This document shows, piece by piece, positions 33,667 through 43,026 of a stretch of DNA of 64,000 nucleotides. Both the position numbers and the translations under genes were made by a program. Where the stretch lies: the NCBI RefSeq assembly GCF_028368975.1, contig NZ_JAQNDM010000002.1:1550001-1614000 (forward strand). The letters run 5' to 3'. The stretch's first letter is position 1, and each line of letters starts with the position of its first letter. Source of the stretch: Stigmatella ashevillena (GTDB lineage Bacteria > Myxococcota > Myxococcia > Myxococcales > Myxococcaceae). Under the pieces are notes generated by a model. That model searched no databases. It was not told the DNA's origin and saw nothing but the letters and a program-made list of their open reading frames with translations.

Positions 33667-36411
33667 ATGAAGCGACTCCTGATGTCCCTGCCCCTCGCGG
33701 CCGTCCTGGCCTCTGGATGTTCTGACTCGGACTCCAAGCCAGACCCCACCGATCCCGATCCCCCCAACCCCCCGGCCCCCAGCATTCCGGCCCAGCTCGC
33801 GGTCCAATTTCAGCCCGTGGACCACTCGGTGGGCAGCTGGAAGTTCTTCCGCGCCACCTTCACCCTCGAGAACAAGGGCCCGGGTGAACTCGGCAGCAGT
33901 GGGTGGAAGCTCTACTTCAGCCTCATCCGGCGAATCCTCTCGGAGGCCGAGGGAGACGACACCGGAATCCAGGAGCTCACGAAGCAGGGCATCCGCATCT
34001 CACTCGCGGACAATGCTGCGAGCGGCGACTACTACGTGATGGAGCCCATCGAGGGCTTCAAGCCCATCGCACCAGGAGAGAAGCGCGAAATCAGCGTGCT
34101 GATCAGCGACTGGGCCATCTTGAAGGCGGATGCGCCCGCCGGGTTCCACATCGCGTTCGCCGGCGAGGATTTCAAGAACGTCGCGTTCGCCGTGCCCTCA
34201 ACGGTCAAGCTGGAGGCTTCCGACCCGAAGCAGACCACGCGCTTCGAGGGCGACGTGCTGCCCGTGCAGACCGCCTCCCTGCGCTACAACGAAAACCCTA
34301 CTGCCCAGAGCCTGGAGCTCAAGGCACGGCTCCTGCCCACCCCCCGCAAGGTCGAGGCGGGCACGGGCGAGATGGCGCTCAGCGGCAACGTCTTCATCGG
34401 TCACACCACCGAGCTCAAAGGTGAGGCGGACTACCTCGTGGCCGCCTTGGGAGACGTGTTGAACGCGTCCATCACCGCCCGGACGGCCGCGGGCGGCGAG
34501 CAGATCTCCCTGAGCATCGATCCCAACCTCGATGTGACCGGCGATGGCGTCCGCGATGCGGAGGGCTACCAGCTCGAGGTCAAGGCAGGCCACGTGACGA
34601 TCCTCGGCGCGGACGCCGCGGGCGTGTTCTACGGCATCCAGACGCTCCGCCAGCTCATCTCGCCCCAGGCCTATCAGGCGGCGGCGAAGCGCGAGGGACG
34701 CCTCACGGAGCTGGCGATCCCCGTGGCCCGCATCGCGGATGCCCCGGGGTTCGTCTACCGCGGCATGCACCTGGACGTGGGGCGCCACTTCCAGTCCAAG
34801 GAGACCGTCAAGAAGCTGCTCGACGTAATCTCCCACTTCAAGATCAACAAGTTCAACATCCACCTGACCGATGACGAGGGCTGGCGGTTGGAGACGCCGG
34901 GCCTCCCCGAGCTGACGAGCTACGGCGCGCGCCGGGGCTTCGATCTCGCCGAGGCCGAGATGCTCCACGCGGGGCTCGGCTCAGGCAGTGATCTTCAGGA
35001 CGGGGATCTCATCCGCCTCAAGCCGACCACGCCGCAGAAGGCCAACGCCGAGACCCCTCTGGCCTACCAGGGCTTCGAGACGGCGACGCTCAACTTCGTG
35101 GGCAAGGGAAGCGGCTACTACACCACGAAGGACTTCGAGGAGATCCTCAAGTACGCCACGGAGCGGCACATCGAAGTCATTCCCGAGATCGACGTGCCGG
35201 GCCACGCCCGGGCCGCCGTCAAGGCCATGGAGTACCGCTACCGGAAGCTCAAGGACCTGGATCCCACCCAGGCGGCCGCCTACCGGCTGATCGATCCGGA
35301 CGACACCTCCAAGCACAAGAGCGTCCAGAACTACACGGACAACTTCATCAACCCGTGCCTGGATACGTCGTACGCCTTCCTGACCAAGGTCGTCCAGGAG
35401 ATCAAAGCTCGCTACACCGCAGCGGGCGCGCCGCTGAAGACCATCCACGCGGGAGGCGATGAGCTGCCCGCCCTGAATCCGAACGTGTGGTGGCAGGGCT
35501 CCCCGCTCTGCAAGGCCAACCCCGCGACGAAGGACATGGATGACCACCAGCTCTTCAACCACTTCTTCACGCGCTGGAATCAGATCATCAAAGATACCGG
35601 CGCGGAGACGACGGGCTGGGACGACATCATCCACAACGGGCTCACCCTGCCAGGGTTCATCCCGATGCCGTGGAGCAATGTCTGGGGTTGGGGTCGCGAG
35701 GACGACGCGTACAAGTACGCCAACCAGGGCTACCGGGTCATCCTGTCCCACTCGACGAACCTCTACATGGACCTGGCCTACAACAAGGATCCCGACGAGC
35801 CGGGCTACTATTGGGCCAACTTCGTCGATGAGAAGAAGACGTTCGAGTACCGACCCTTCGACATCTATGTCAACGCCACCCACGACCGGATGGGCAACGC
35901 CATCAAGCCGGAAGATCTGGCGAGCAAGGTCCGCCTGACGCCGGAAGCCAAGAAGAACATCCTCGGCATGCACGGACTGCTCTGGGGCGAAAATCTCAAG
36001 ACGCCCGAGGTGGTCGAGTACCTTGCCTTCCCGAAGGTGCTCGGCGTCGCCGAGCGCGCCTGGAACCCGGAGCTTCCGGACGTGAGCGAGATGCCGGCCT
36101 TGTGGGGCCAGTTCACCAACAGCCTGGGCCAGTATGTGCTGCCGCGGCTCGGGGCCTACCGGCCGGTGGACCTGCGCGATGAGCTGCCCGAGAGCGTGGG
36201 CGTGAACTACCGCATCCCGCTTCCCGGCGCGCGTCTCATCGACGGAAAGCTGCACGCGAACGTGCGCTTCCCGGGCCTGACCATCGAGTACTCGACCGAC
36301 GACGGCAAGACCTGGACAGCGTACTCGGAGCCCGTGGCTGCGCCCCAGAAGACGCTGCTCAGAACCCGGGCGCTCGATGGACGCAGCAGCCGCGTCACTG
36401 GACTCAACTGA
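33667..36411 (+). CDS. Lipoprotein GH20 beta-N-acetylhexosaminidase (chitobiase type)
   Basis: 914 residues. A lipoprotein signal (SLPLAAVLASGC) is followed by an N-terminal carbohydrate-binding domain (VGSWKFFRATFTLENKGPGE) like that of chitobiases, a GH20b domain, and the GH20 barrel. The barrel shows YRGMHLDVGRHFQSKETVKK and the catalytic pair Asp598-Glu599 in AGGDELPAL. The C-terminal domain is the chitobiase Ig-like end (LTIEYSTDDGKTWTAYSEP). It would split chitobiose and similar dimers outside the inner membrane into GlcNAc for NagE. It follows nagE by about 107 bases on the same strand and ends before a hairpin. ATG 33667 was chosen because it begins the signal. Confidence 0.95.
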   Translation: MKRLLMSLPLAAVLASGCSDSDSKPDPTDPDPPNPPAPSIPAQLAVQFQPVDHSVGSWKFFRATFTLENKGPGELGSSGWKLYFSLIRRILSEAEGDDTGIQELTKQGIRISLADNAASGDYYVMEPIEGFKPIAPGEKREISVLISDWAILKADAPAGFHIAFAGEDFKNVAFAVPSTVKLEASDPKQTTRFEGDVLPVQTASLRYNENPTAQSLELKARLLPTPRKVEAGTGEMALSGNVFIGHTTELKGEADYLVAALGDVLNASITARTAAGGEQISLSIDPNLDVTGDGVRDAEGYQLEVKAGHVTILGADAAGVFYGIQTLRQLISPQAYQAAAKREGRLTELAIPVARIADAPGFVYRGMHLDVGRHFQSKETVKKLLDVISHFKINKFNIHLTDDEGWRLETPGLPELTSYGARRGFDLAEAEMLHAGLGSGSDLQDGDLIRLKPTTPQKANAETPLAYQGFETATLNFVGKGSGYYTTKDFEEILKYATERHIEVIPEIDVPGHARAAVKAMEYRYRKLKDLDPTQAAAYRLIDPDDTSKHKSVQNYTDNFINPCLDTSYAFLTKVVQEIKARYTAAGAPLKTIHAGGDELPALNPNVWWQGSPLCKANPATKDMDDHQLFNHFFTRWNQIIKDTGAETTGWDDIIHNGLTLPGFIPMPWSNVWGWGREDDAYKYANQGYRVILSHSTNLYMDLAYNKDPDEPGYYWANFVDEKKTFEYRPFDIYVNATHDRMGNAIKPEDLASKVRLTPEAKKNILGMHGLLWGENLKTPEVVEYLAFPKVLGVAERAWNPELPDVSEMPALWGQFTNSLGQYVLPRLGAYRPVDLRDELPESVGVNYRIPLPGARLIDGKLHANVRFPGLTIEYSTDDGKTWTAYSEPVAAPQKTLLRTRALDGRSSRVTGLN

Positions 36412-36457
36412 CCTTCGCCCCTTGGCAAAGGTTTGAGTGAAGCAGAGAGCCTCCCCG

Positions 36458-36480
36458 GCCCCGCGGGTTGCCCGCGGGGC
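36458..36480. terminator. Strong hairpin after the GH20 gene
   Basis: GCCCCGCGGG (36458-36467), a TTG loop and CCCGCGGGGC (36471-36480) make a perfect 10-base stem 46 bases after the GH20 stop. There is no clear T-run on either side, so termination may depend on the stem alone or on Rho. Confidence 0.55.
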
Positions 36481-36539
36481 TGGAGAGAGTTGTAGCACCA
36501 GACTGGCGGGGGCCTGTCGTTCTCCCGCCCTTCCCTCAC

Positions 36540-37145
36540 ATGGCCAGGATGAGAGCCCCCACCTCGTATCATCGTCCGGCGATGGTGCCGGCGGATGAAT
36601 CGCGCATGCGTGCTGTCATGGACGGGCATCGCGATGCCACCGAATCGCTCCTGGCGGAGTTGCTGCCCCGGGTGCGAAACAAGGTCCGCTACTCGCTTCA
36701 CTGTGACTCGGAAGTGGATGACATCACCCAGGAAGCCCTGGTCGCCATCTTGCGCGGGCTGCCCTCTTATCGCGGCGACGGCGCCTTCGAGTCCTGGGCG
36801 GACCGGGTGGCGGGCCGGGTGGCCTTCGCCGCCTCGAGCCGGGTCCGCGCCGAGCGCAGCCAGCTCAACCTGGAGGAAGAGGACGTCGAGCTGAACGCCG
36901 TGCCCGAAGAAGAGCCGTCCTCGGAAGACTGTCTCCTGCGCCGCCAGTTGGCGAAGCTGCTGGAGCAGCTCTCCGACGAGCAACGCCGGGTGCTGGTGCT
37001 CCACCACGTGATGGAGATGAGCGTCCCGGAGATGGCCGAGCAGTTGGAAGTCCCCTTCGAGACGATCCGCAGCCGGCTCCGCCTGGGAAGGGCCCACCTC
37101 CGGGCCCTCTTCCTCGCACAGTTCGGCGAGGAGGCCGAGCCCTGA
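36540..37145 (+). CDS. RNA polymerase sigma factor, sigma-70 family (ECF-like)
   Basis: About 201 residues. Region 2 (LLPRVRNKVRYSLHCDSEVD; then DDITQEALVAILRGLP and the FESWADRVAGRVAF DNA-melting stretch) and region 4 (LSDEQRRVLVLHHVMEMSVP, then EMAEQLEVPFETIRSRLRLG as recognition helix) are clear, without region 3, which is the ECF layout. No start has a good ribosome site; ATG 36582 is a likely alternative. No anti-sigma gene is next to it. It lies between the GH20 and chitinase genes, so a role in chitin response is possible but only by position. Confidence 0.85.
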   Translation: MARMRAPTSYHRPAMVPADESRMRAVMDGHRDATESLLAELLPRVRNKVRYSLHCDSEVDDITQEALVAILRGLPSYRGDGAFESWADRVAGRVAFAASSRVRAERSQLNLEEEDVELNAVPEEEPSSEDCLLRRQLAKLLEQLSDEQRRVLVLHHVMEMSVPEMAEQLEVPFETIRSRLRLGRAHLRALFLAQFGEEAEP

Positions 37146-37173
37146 GGGCCCCAGCCTCCCCGCCGTTCACTGG

Positions 37174-39018
37174 CTAGTACTTCGGGAGGTTCGGGATGCT
37201 CTGGTTGCAGTTGCTGGTGATGCCGAGGATCTGGCAGACCCGCTGGCCCGCGGCGTTCACCGACGCAGCACCGGAGGGAGGAGCCATGTGGACGCGCTCC
37301 TTCCAGATCTGCCACACCATCATGCCGTCCGTGGCCTTGCCCTTGTTCTTCATGTACGTGGCGAGCGTCTCGACGTTGTAATACTTCGTCGCCATGTTGT
37401 TCTGGCCGGTGAGCATCTCGGCGTCATACACGGTGCCCGGATCCGCGTTGAGCCTCAGCGTCGCCCCGCCCGCGCCCTCGGGAGCAATCTCCAACCCCAT
37501 CGCGATCGGGCCGCTGTAGATGGCCCGGTACGACTCATAGCCCTCTCGGGGATCGTAGTAGTCGCCCCCGTCGTAGGACATGAGGTTGATGTGGTGCAGC
37601 TTGCTCCCGTGGTTCTTCACCACGCTGTACATCGTTCCGCCGAAGGGTGAGCCCCACTGCACCTTCCCCTCCTCGAACGGGGTCCCCTTCACGTAGTAGG
37701 CGCCCGTCGACCAGCCCGCGATGGAGATGCCCAGCTTCAGGCCCCGGGACCGGATGGTGCTGTCCAGGCTGGTGATGATGTTGGCGATCTCCCCGTCCTT
37801 GGAGCAGCTGAACTGGTCCGGCCCCAGCTTGTTGCAGCTGCTGCCGCTCGACTCCCAGTCGATGTCGATGCCGTCCGCGCCGAGATCCTGCGCCAGGTCC
37901 ACGACATGCGGAGCGCTGAAGCTGGCCCACTGGGTGCCCTGGCTGTAGCTCCAGCCTCCGACCGACAACCAGACCTGCGTGCCCCGCGCGCGCAAGGACT
38001 GGATGTTGCTGATGAGCGCCTGCGCTTGCGCCGGGGTGAACTTCTTCTGCCCGGTGTTCGTCGTGGCGCCCTCGAAGAACTCGAGCCCCGCCACCTCTTG
38101 ATCGAACGCGAACGAGCCCTTCTGGTAGGCCGTGTTCGGCCGCACGAAGGAGAGGTTCAGGTGCGTGTAGTAGCTGGGGATGTTCGCGGTCGTCAGGTCG
38201 ACGATGCTGGTGTTCCAGCTGCTGGCATAGCCAATGTACATCCGCCCCCCACCCGGAGGGGGATCCACTACCGGGAGGTTGACGGTGACACTCGCCGCGC
38301 TGGACGTCGCCGAGTTCCCGCCCGCATCGAAGGCCTTCGCGGTGTAGCTGTAGGTGCCATTCTGCGAGTGGGAGCTGAAGCCGTCCGAAGCGCTGAAGGG
38401 GCTGGAGGTGTCCGTGCTCAGCAGCACGCCGTTCTTGTAGAACTCCACCCGGGTCACCCCCACGTTGTCGCTGGCCGGGGCGGAGAGGCTGACGCTTCCC
38501 ACGCTGGTGAGACGGGTGGGACTGGCCGACAGGCTGACCGTCGGGGGCACCTTGTCGCTGGGATCCGTGGGAGGCTGGCCCCCATCACACGAATAGCCAT
38601 TGATGGTGCAGGAGCTCAGCCCACCGTAGGTCCCCGCCCCTTCAAAGGTGACGGTGATACTGCCCTGGGCGGGCACCACGTTGCCTCCCCATGAGTTGGG
38701 AAGGAAGGTCCACGAGCCATCGCTGCCCTGACTGACGGAGCCGCCCGCCCCCCAGGGTGAGCCACGCACCGTGACACCGCCATTGAACTTGACGTTGAGA
38801 GACCAGTCCGTGATGGCGCTGCCCGTGGTGTTCTGGATCGTGAACACCCCGTTGAAGCCACCCTGCCAGCTGGAGCTGGTGGCGAACGTGGCCTTCAAAC
38901 CGGCGGCGGACGCCGCGAGCTGAAGGCTCTGCAACTGAACCGGCGCCTGGGAATCCTCACCACAGGCGGCCAGGGCGCCCACAAGGGCGGTGACAATGAG
39001 CTTTCTCGGCTGACGCAT
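37174..39018 (-). CDS. Lipoprotein GH18 chitinase with cellulose/chitin-binding (CBM2-like) domain
   Basis: 614 residues. A lipoprotein signal (IVTALVGALAACG) is followed by a CBM2-like beta domain (about 28-145: WQGGFNGVFTIQNTTGSAIT, DWSLNVKFNGG), an Ig-like domain with SVTV-type strands (about 160-245), and a GH18 barrel. The GH18 signature is DGIDIDWE at 382-389, with Glu389 as proton donor. MYIGYASSWN begins the catalytic part. It should cut chitin into oligomers near the cell surface. It is the last gene of a three-gene leftward cluster (40937-42922, 39046-40872, this gene) and converges on the sigma factor. Confidence 0.93.
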   Translation of the reverse strand: MRQPRKLIVTALVGALAACGEDSQAPVQLQSLQLAASAAGLKATFATSSSWQGGFNGVFTIQNTTGSAITDWSLNVKFNGGVTVRGSPWGAGGSVSQGSDGSWTFLPNSWGGNVVPAQGSITVTFEGAGTYGGLSSCTINGYSCDGGQPPTDPSDKVPPTVSLSASPTRLTSVGSVSLSAPASDNVGVTRVEFYKNGVLLSTDTSSPFSASDGFSSHSQNGTYSYTAKAFDAGGNSATSSAASVTVNLPVVDPPPGGGRMYIGYASSWNTSIVDLTTANIPSYYTHLNLSFVRPNTAYQKGSFAFDQEVAGLEFFEGATTNTGQKKFTPAQAQALISNIQSLRARGTQVWLSVGGWSYSQGTQWASFSAPHVVDLAQDLGADGIDIDWESSGSSCNKLGPDQFSCSKDGEIANIITSLDSTIRSRGLKLGISIAGWSTGAYYVKGTPFEEGKVQWGSPFGGTMYSVVKNHGSKLHHINLMSYDGGDYYDPREGYESYRAIYSGPIAMGLEIAPEGAGGATLRLNADPGTVYDAEMLTGQNNMATKYYNVETLATYMKNKGKATDGMMVWQIWKERVHMAPPSGAASVNAAGQRVCQILGITSNCNQSIPNLPKY

Positions 39019-39045
39019 AAGAGCCTCTGGGAAACGCGCGGTGGG

Positions 39046-40872
39046 CTACTGGTACCTGTCGAGGTACGTGCGGTGGCTGTTGGAGAACTCGGAGTTGAAG
39101 TACTTGTCCCAGTTGATCGACCAGGTCATCAGCCCCTTGAAGCCCGGGTAGCCCGAGGACTGGCGCAGGACGTAGCTGCCACCGAAGGACTGGCCCTTGA
39201 TGAGGTAGTCGAGCGCCTTCTGGACGTTGGCGGGCGTCGTATAGCCCCCTCCCGCGGCCTGGGGAGAGGCGGGCAGGCCAATGATGACCTGATCCGGACG
39301 GAGCGCGGGGAAGACGTTGCTCGTGTTGCGGCCCACGGGGAAGCCCTGGAGCAGCATCTCCGCCATGGCCACGTGGAAGTCGGCGGTGCCCTGCGCGTAC
39401 GCGCGGCCATCCAGGCCCTCCACGGAGCCCGTGTTGTAGTGCTGGACGTGCAGGTACGTCAGCCGGTCACGCAGCGCGTAGATGACCGGGAGATAGGCGC
39501 CCCACGGGCCACCGTAGGCCACGAACCCGCCCTGGACGTACGCCGTCTCGGGGGCCATGGTGAGGATGAAGCCCGAACCGAACTGGTTGAGGAGCTGCCG
39601 GGTGGCGTCGATCAGGTTGACGATCTTCGGCGTGGTCGGGCTGCGGAAGTTGGTGTCCCCGCCATTGAGGGACAGGGAGCTGCCCTCCAGGTCGAGATCC
39701 AATCCGTCGAAGCCATAGGTGCTGATCAGCGACTTCATCGTGTTGATGAAGTTCTGCTTGGCGGTGGCATCGGCCAGGTCCACGGTCCCGTTCGCGCCGC
39801 CAATCGAGATGAGCACCTTCTTGCCCTGGGCCTTCAAGGTGGCGATGTCCGCCTTGAAGTCGGCGACGGTGGCGTTGTACGGCGTGAACGCCATGTTGCC
39901 GGTGGTGGAGCCGCCCACGGGCTCGGCGAACGCCACCTGGATGACATCGAACTTCGAGGAGACATCCCTCAGCCGGATGTTCGTCGAGCCGTTGTCGAAG
40001 TTATGCCAGTAACCCACGATGATCTTGCTGCCCACGGCCGGGGGAGCCGACGTCTTCGCCGACACGCTGCTGCTGGCCGCAGAGCGGTTGCCCGCCGCGT
40101 CCCGCGCCTTCACGGTGAAGCTGTACGTCGTGTTCGCCGAAAGTCCGGAGACGGTGGCGCTCAGCCCACTGGTGGTGGCCGCCGCCGAGGCATCGCTGCC
40201 GACGAACACCTCATAGCCCGTCACGCCCACGTTGTCCGTCGAGCCGTTCCAAGCCAGCGAGACGCTGTTGCTGCTGACCCCTGTCGAACGCAGGCTCGAA
40301 GGCGTCGTGGGAGCCTGGTTGTCGGTGCTCGCGGGAGACGTCGTCACGCTGAACGCGGAGCTGGCCGCGGAGCGGTTCCCCGCCGCATCCCGGGCCTTCA
40401 CGGTGAAGGTGTACGTCATGTTCGCCGAGAGCCCGGAGACGGTGGCGCTCGTGGAGCTCGACGTGGCGACCGCGGTGGACGTGCTGCCGCTGAAGACCTC
40501 GTAGCCGGTGACGCCCACATTGTCCGAGGAGGCGTTCCAGGTCAGGGAGACGCTGGTGGACGTCTTGCTGGGAGAGGCGAGCCCGGTGGGGGCCGAAGGC
40601 GCCTGAACATCCACGGCGCCCCCTGTCTCCAGCCACAAGGCGGGAACATTGGGAGGCTCCCACCCGACCAGGGAGGTGTGCGACTGGCGGCAATCATAGG
40701 CCTTGCCCGAGTAGGTGACATTGTCCCCGGCGGCATAGGCCACCGAGGGCGCCCACGCACCGCGATTGGCGGCGAGCGCCAGGGTGGGCACCAGAGTCCA
40801 CAACAGGGCCGCGAGGGCCATCCACGACACAATGCTCTGCCCTGATCGCCGGGCCGCGTGCGACACACTCAT
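39046..40872 (-). CDS. Secreted GH18 chitinase with chitin-binding and two FN3 domains
   Basis: 608 residues from ATG 40872, which follows AAAGGA by 6 bases. A long signal peptide (to about residue 34, ending LALA) leads to a CBM5/12 chitin-binding domain (APSVAYAAGDNVTYSGKAYD; later WEPPNVPALW). Two near-identical FN3 domains follow (TSVSLTWNASSDNVGVTGYE is the start of the first). The GH18 barrel has IIVGYWHNFDNG as first strand and DGLDLDLE with catalytic Glu396. It is of bacterial chitinase type with GH18 subfamily A features. The stop lies 27 bases before the next chitinase, so they share a transcript. Free secretion, in contrast to its two lipoprotein neighbours, suggests division of labour. 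Confidence 0.94.
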   Translation of the reverse strand: MSVSHAARRSGQSIVSWMALAALLWTLVPTLALAANRGAWAPSVAYAAGDNVTYSGKAYDCRQSHTSLVGWEPPNVPALWLETGGAVDVQAPSAPTGLASPSKTSTSVSLTWNASSDNVGVTGYEVFSGSTSTAVATSSSTSATVSGLSANMTYTFTVKARDAAGNRSAASSAFSVTTSPASTDNQAPTTPSSLRSTGVSSNSVSLAWNGSTDNVGVTGYEVFVGSDASAAATTSGLSATVSGLSANTTYSFTVKARDAAGNRSAASSSVSAKTSAPPAVGSKIIVGYWHNFDNGSTNIRLRDVSSKFDVIQVAFAEPVGGSTTGNMAFTPYNATVADFKADIATLKAQGKKVLISIGGANGTVDLADATAKQNFINTMKSLISTYGFDGLDLDLEGSSLSLNGGDTNFRSPTTPKIVNLIDATRQLLNQFGSGFILTMAPETAYVQGGFVAYGGPWGAYLPVIYALRDRLTYLHVQHYNTGSVEGLDGRAYAQGTADFHVAMAEMLLQGFPVGRNTSNVFPALRPDQVIIGLPASPQAAGGGYTTPANVQKALDYLIKGQSFGGSYVLRQSSGYPGFKGLMTWSINWDKYFNSEFSNSHRTYLDRYQ

Positions 40873-40936
40873 GGTCATTCCTTTGATGAAGCGTGAGGTT
40901 TTTGAGAGAGATCGATGAACCATCGATGAAACGACG

Positions 40937-42922
40937 TCAGGGCAGATTCACCGGGCCGGCGTAGTAGTCCTGGACACGGGTGATCCAGTAGTAGCCGTCG
41001 GTCGGCACCGCCTCAGGGGAGGCACCCGGCTGGGGAATGCCACGGGTGCTCACCCCGACGCCGGCGCCCATGAGGATGGCCACCACCCCGGCGTTGGCCG
41101 CCTCTTGCATGTGCGAGCCCCAGGTGACGGTGCTGCCACTCACCGAGACCTTGGGATCGTTCCACACATTCTTCGAGAAGTAGGCCAGCCGGTTGCCCGA
41201 GAGCGTGAGCGTGTCGCCAAAGAAGTACGGAGAGGCCGACTCCTCATAGCGCTGCACGCTGTTGTCCAGGTTCGGGAACACGCCGGAGGCGTTGTACGCC
41301 GTGGGGCTGCGGCGCGAGGTGCCGTTGATGTGCCCGGCGGGGATCTGCCAGAGCACGACGGGCAGCGAGAGCGTGTCCTTGAGCGTCCGGACGAACAGCA
41401 GGTAGTTGTTCCAGAGGTCCGCGTTCCAGAACCAGATGGAGCTCGCCGGATCATTCGGGTTCGCCCCGGCCGCACCCGCGCCGTCCAGCCCGTACTTGTC
41501 GATGGAGATGAACTCGGCACCGCCATACTTCACGCCCGCCTTCAGCGCGAAGCCCGCATTGGCCCGGGCGTTGTCCTGGATCCGGGTCTTGCCCGCCTCG
41601 AAGCCATACACCTCCGTCGAGTGCATGATGCCCGTGCCCGGCGCCCCGGGGGCAGCCCAGAGGTTGAGCTGCCAGCCCAGGAACGCCTTCGGGGTGTGCT
41701 TGCGCAGGGCGTAGTTGATGCTCTGCACGAGGCCCGTCAACGTGTTCGGGAAGGACGGGTCCACGCCCCGCTGGAGCACGCCCGAGTCGTATGCGGCATT
41801 GGTCGCGGCGGGCATCTGCGCCGGGTCTCCCCCGTACTGCGCGGCGTATTGCTGCTGGACGTAGCCCAGGGTGTCGGGCTCGATGACGTAGCCGACGCGG
41901 CCGGTGCCCATGATCGACGTCGCGGTCTGCCCCACGTCGCGCAGCCCCTGGAAGTACTGCGTGAGGAAGCTGGTGCTCTGCAGGTTGGCCCACACGGCCG
42001 CGGGGCTGTCGGTGTTCCCGCCAATCCCGTACACCACGAAGATGGGCGTCATGCCCTGCTCCTTGCTCTTCGTGGCCAGGCGGACGGCGCGGCTGTGCCA
42101 CTCGCTGATCTGCGAGCCGCCATTGAGGTACAGGTAGCCGTAATCGAGGCGCTTGCCCGCGGGGAAGAGCGGGTTCACCTTGGTGAAGAAGCCATCGGTG
42201 CCCGTGAAGGGCTCGTAGACGGTGCCCAGCGCGACGTAGCTCGGGTGCCAGGAGCCATTGGGGTTGGTGTCCTGCGCCGTCGTCACCGACAGCGTGGCGC
42301 TGGCCACGGACACGTTGCCAGCCGCATCGCGGGCCTTGACGGTGTAGCCATACTGCGTCGAGGGCGAGAGGACGCCGTCCGTGTAGGCCAGCGACGCCGT
42401 GGTGCCAACCTGCGTGCCATTGCGGAACACGAGGTAGCCCGTGACGCCGGTGTCATCCGTTGCCGCGTTCCACGCCAGGGACACCTGCGTGGTCGTCACA
42501 CCGGTGGAGCGAAGACCCGTCACCTGCGTGGGCGCCTTGGTGTCCCCTTGGGTGCCGCCGTCCGTCCCGCCGTCCGTGCCTCCATCCGTCCCGGCGTCGG
42601 TCCCCGTGCCCGAGCAGGCGCCGACCAACTTGTACCAACCACTGGCGGTTCCCCAGACCGGATCCGCCGTCCAGATGGCCACCAGCGCCTCGTAGAGGCT
42701 GCCCTGGTACACCACCCGGTCTCCCGGGTTGTAGATGGTGCTGGCGTTCCACGCCGGAACCCCCGTGCAGCTCACCAGCTCCGCAGGGGCCGTGGCGGAC
42801 AGCCCCTCTTCTTCGAAGTTGCCTTCGTCGGGGGACAGGCCTGGCTGACAGGCCGTCGAAGACAGGGCCCACAGAGACAACAGGCCCATCCACGCGGTGG
42901 CCTTCCAATGACGAAAGAACAT
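40937..42922 (-). CDS. Lipoprotein with chitin-binding and FN3 domains and an unrecognised catalytic-type domain
   Basis: 661 residues. A lipoprotein signal (GLLSLWALSSTAC) precedes a CBM5/12 chitin-binding domain (VPAWNASTIYNPGDRVVYQG; later SGWYKLVGAC), a GTDG-rich linker and one FN3 domain (VSLAWNAATDDTGVTGYLVF). The last 410 residues I cannot place. They contain KRLDYGYLYLNGGSQISEW, PIFVVYGIGGNTDSPAAVW and GRVGYVIEPDTLGYVQQQY. The EPD triad resembles a GH6 motif, but the surroundings do not. The pattern of beta strands, aromatic residues and acid groups suggests a TIM-barrel glycosidase. Position beside two GH18 chitinases and its chitin-binding module point to chitin as substrate (inference). 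Confidence 0.75.
   Translation of the reverse strand: MFFRHWKATAWMGLLSLWALSSTACQPGLSPDEGNFEEEGLSATAPAELVSCTGVPAWNASTIYNPGDRVVYQGSLYEALVAIWTADPVWGTASGWYKLVGACSGTGTDAGTDGGTDGGTDGGTQGDTKAPTQVTGLRSTGVTTTQVSLAWNAATDDTGVTGYLVFRNGTQVGTTASLAYTDGVLSPSTQYGYTVKARDAAGNVSVASATLSVTTAQDTNPNGSWHPSYVALGTVYEPFTGTDGFFTKVNPLFPAGKRLDYGYLYLNGGSQISEWHSRAVRLATKSKEQGMTPIFVVYGIGGNTDSPAAVWANLQSTSFLTQYFQGLRDVGQTATSIMGTGRVGYVIEPDTLGYVQQQYAAQYGGDPAQMPAATNAAYDSGVLQRGVDPSFPNTLTGLVQSINYALRKHTPKAFLGWQLNLWAAPGAPGTGIMHSTEVYGFEAGKTRIQDNARANAGFALKAGVKYGGAEFISIDKYGLDGAGAAGANPNDPASSIWFWNADLWNNYLLFVRTLKDTLSLPVVLWQIPAGHINGTSRRSPTAYNASGVFPNLDNSVQRYEESASPYFFGDTLTLSGNRLAYFSKNVWNDPKVSVSGSTVTWGSHMQEAANAGVVAILMGAGVGVSTRGIPQPGASPEAVPTDGYYWITRVQDYYAGPVNLP
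42555..42602 (-). repeat. Four 12-base tandem repeats coding a GTDG linker
   Basis: Four consecutive 12-base units related to CCGCCGTCCGTC lie inside the chitin-binding lipoprotein gene and code the Gly-Thr-Asp-Gly-rich linker between its binding modules. Copy number may vary between strains by slippage without breaking the frame. Confidence 0.7.
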
Positions 42923-43026
42923 TACAGCCCTTCCTTTTTATCGAGTGATGCTCTCCGCCAATCTCTGGCAAAGAGGAACACCCGGATAGAGAGGAGAGCC
43001 TTTTTTTTCGGGTCAATCTGCCGAAT

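Noticed and set aside
40909-40925. Two ATCGAT boxes 5 bases apart before the chitinase as an operator
   Set aside because: Each hexamer is a chance-level palindrome and the same arrangement is not seen at the other chitin genes.
41860-41900. VIEPD in the chitin-binding lipoprotein as proof of a GH6 cellulase
   Set aside because: Only this short motif agrees; neighbouring GH6 blocks and the acid residue pattern were not found.
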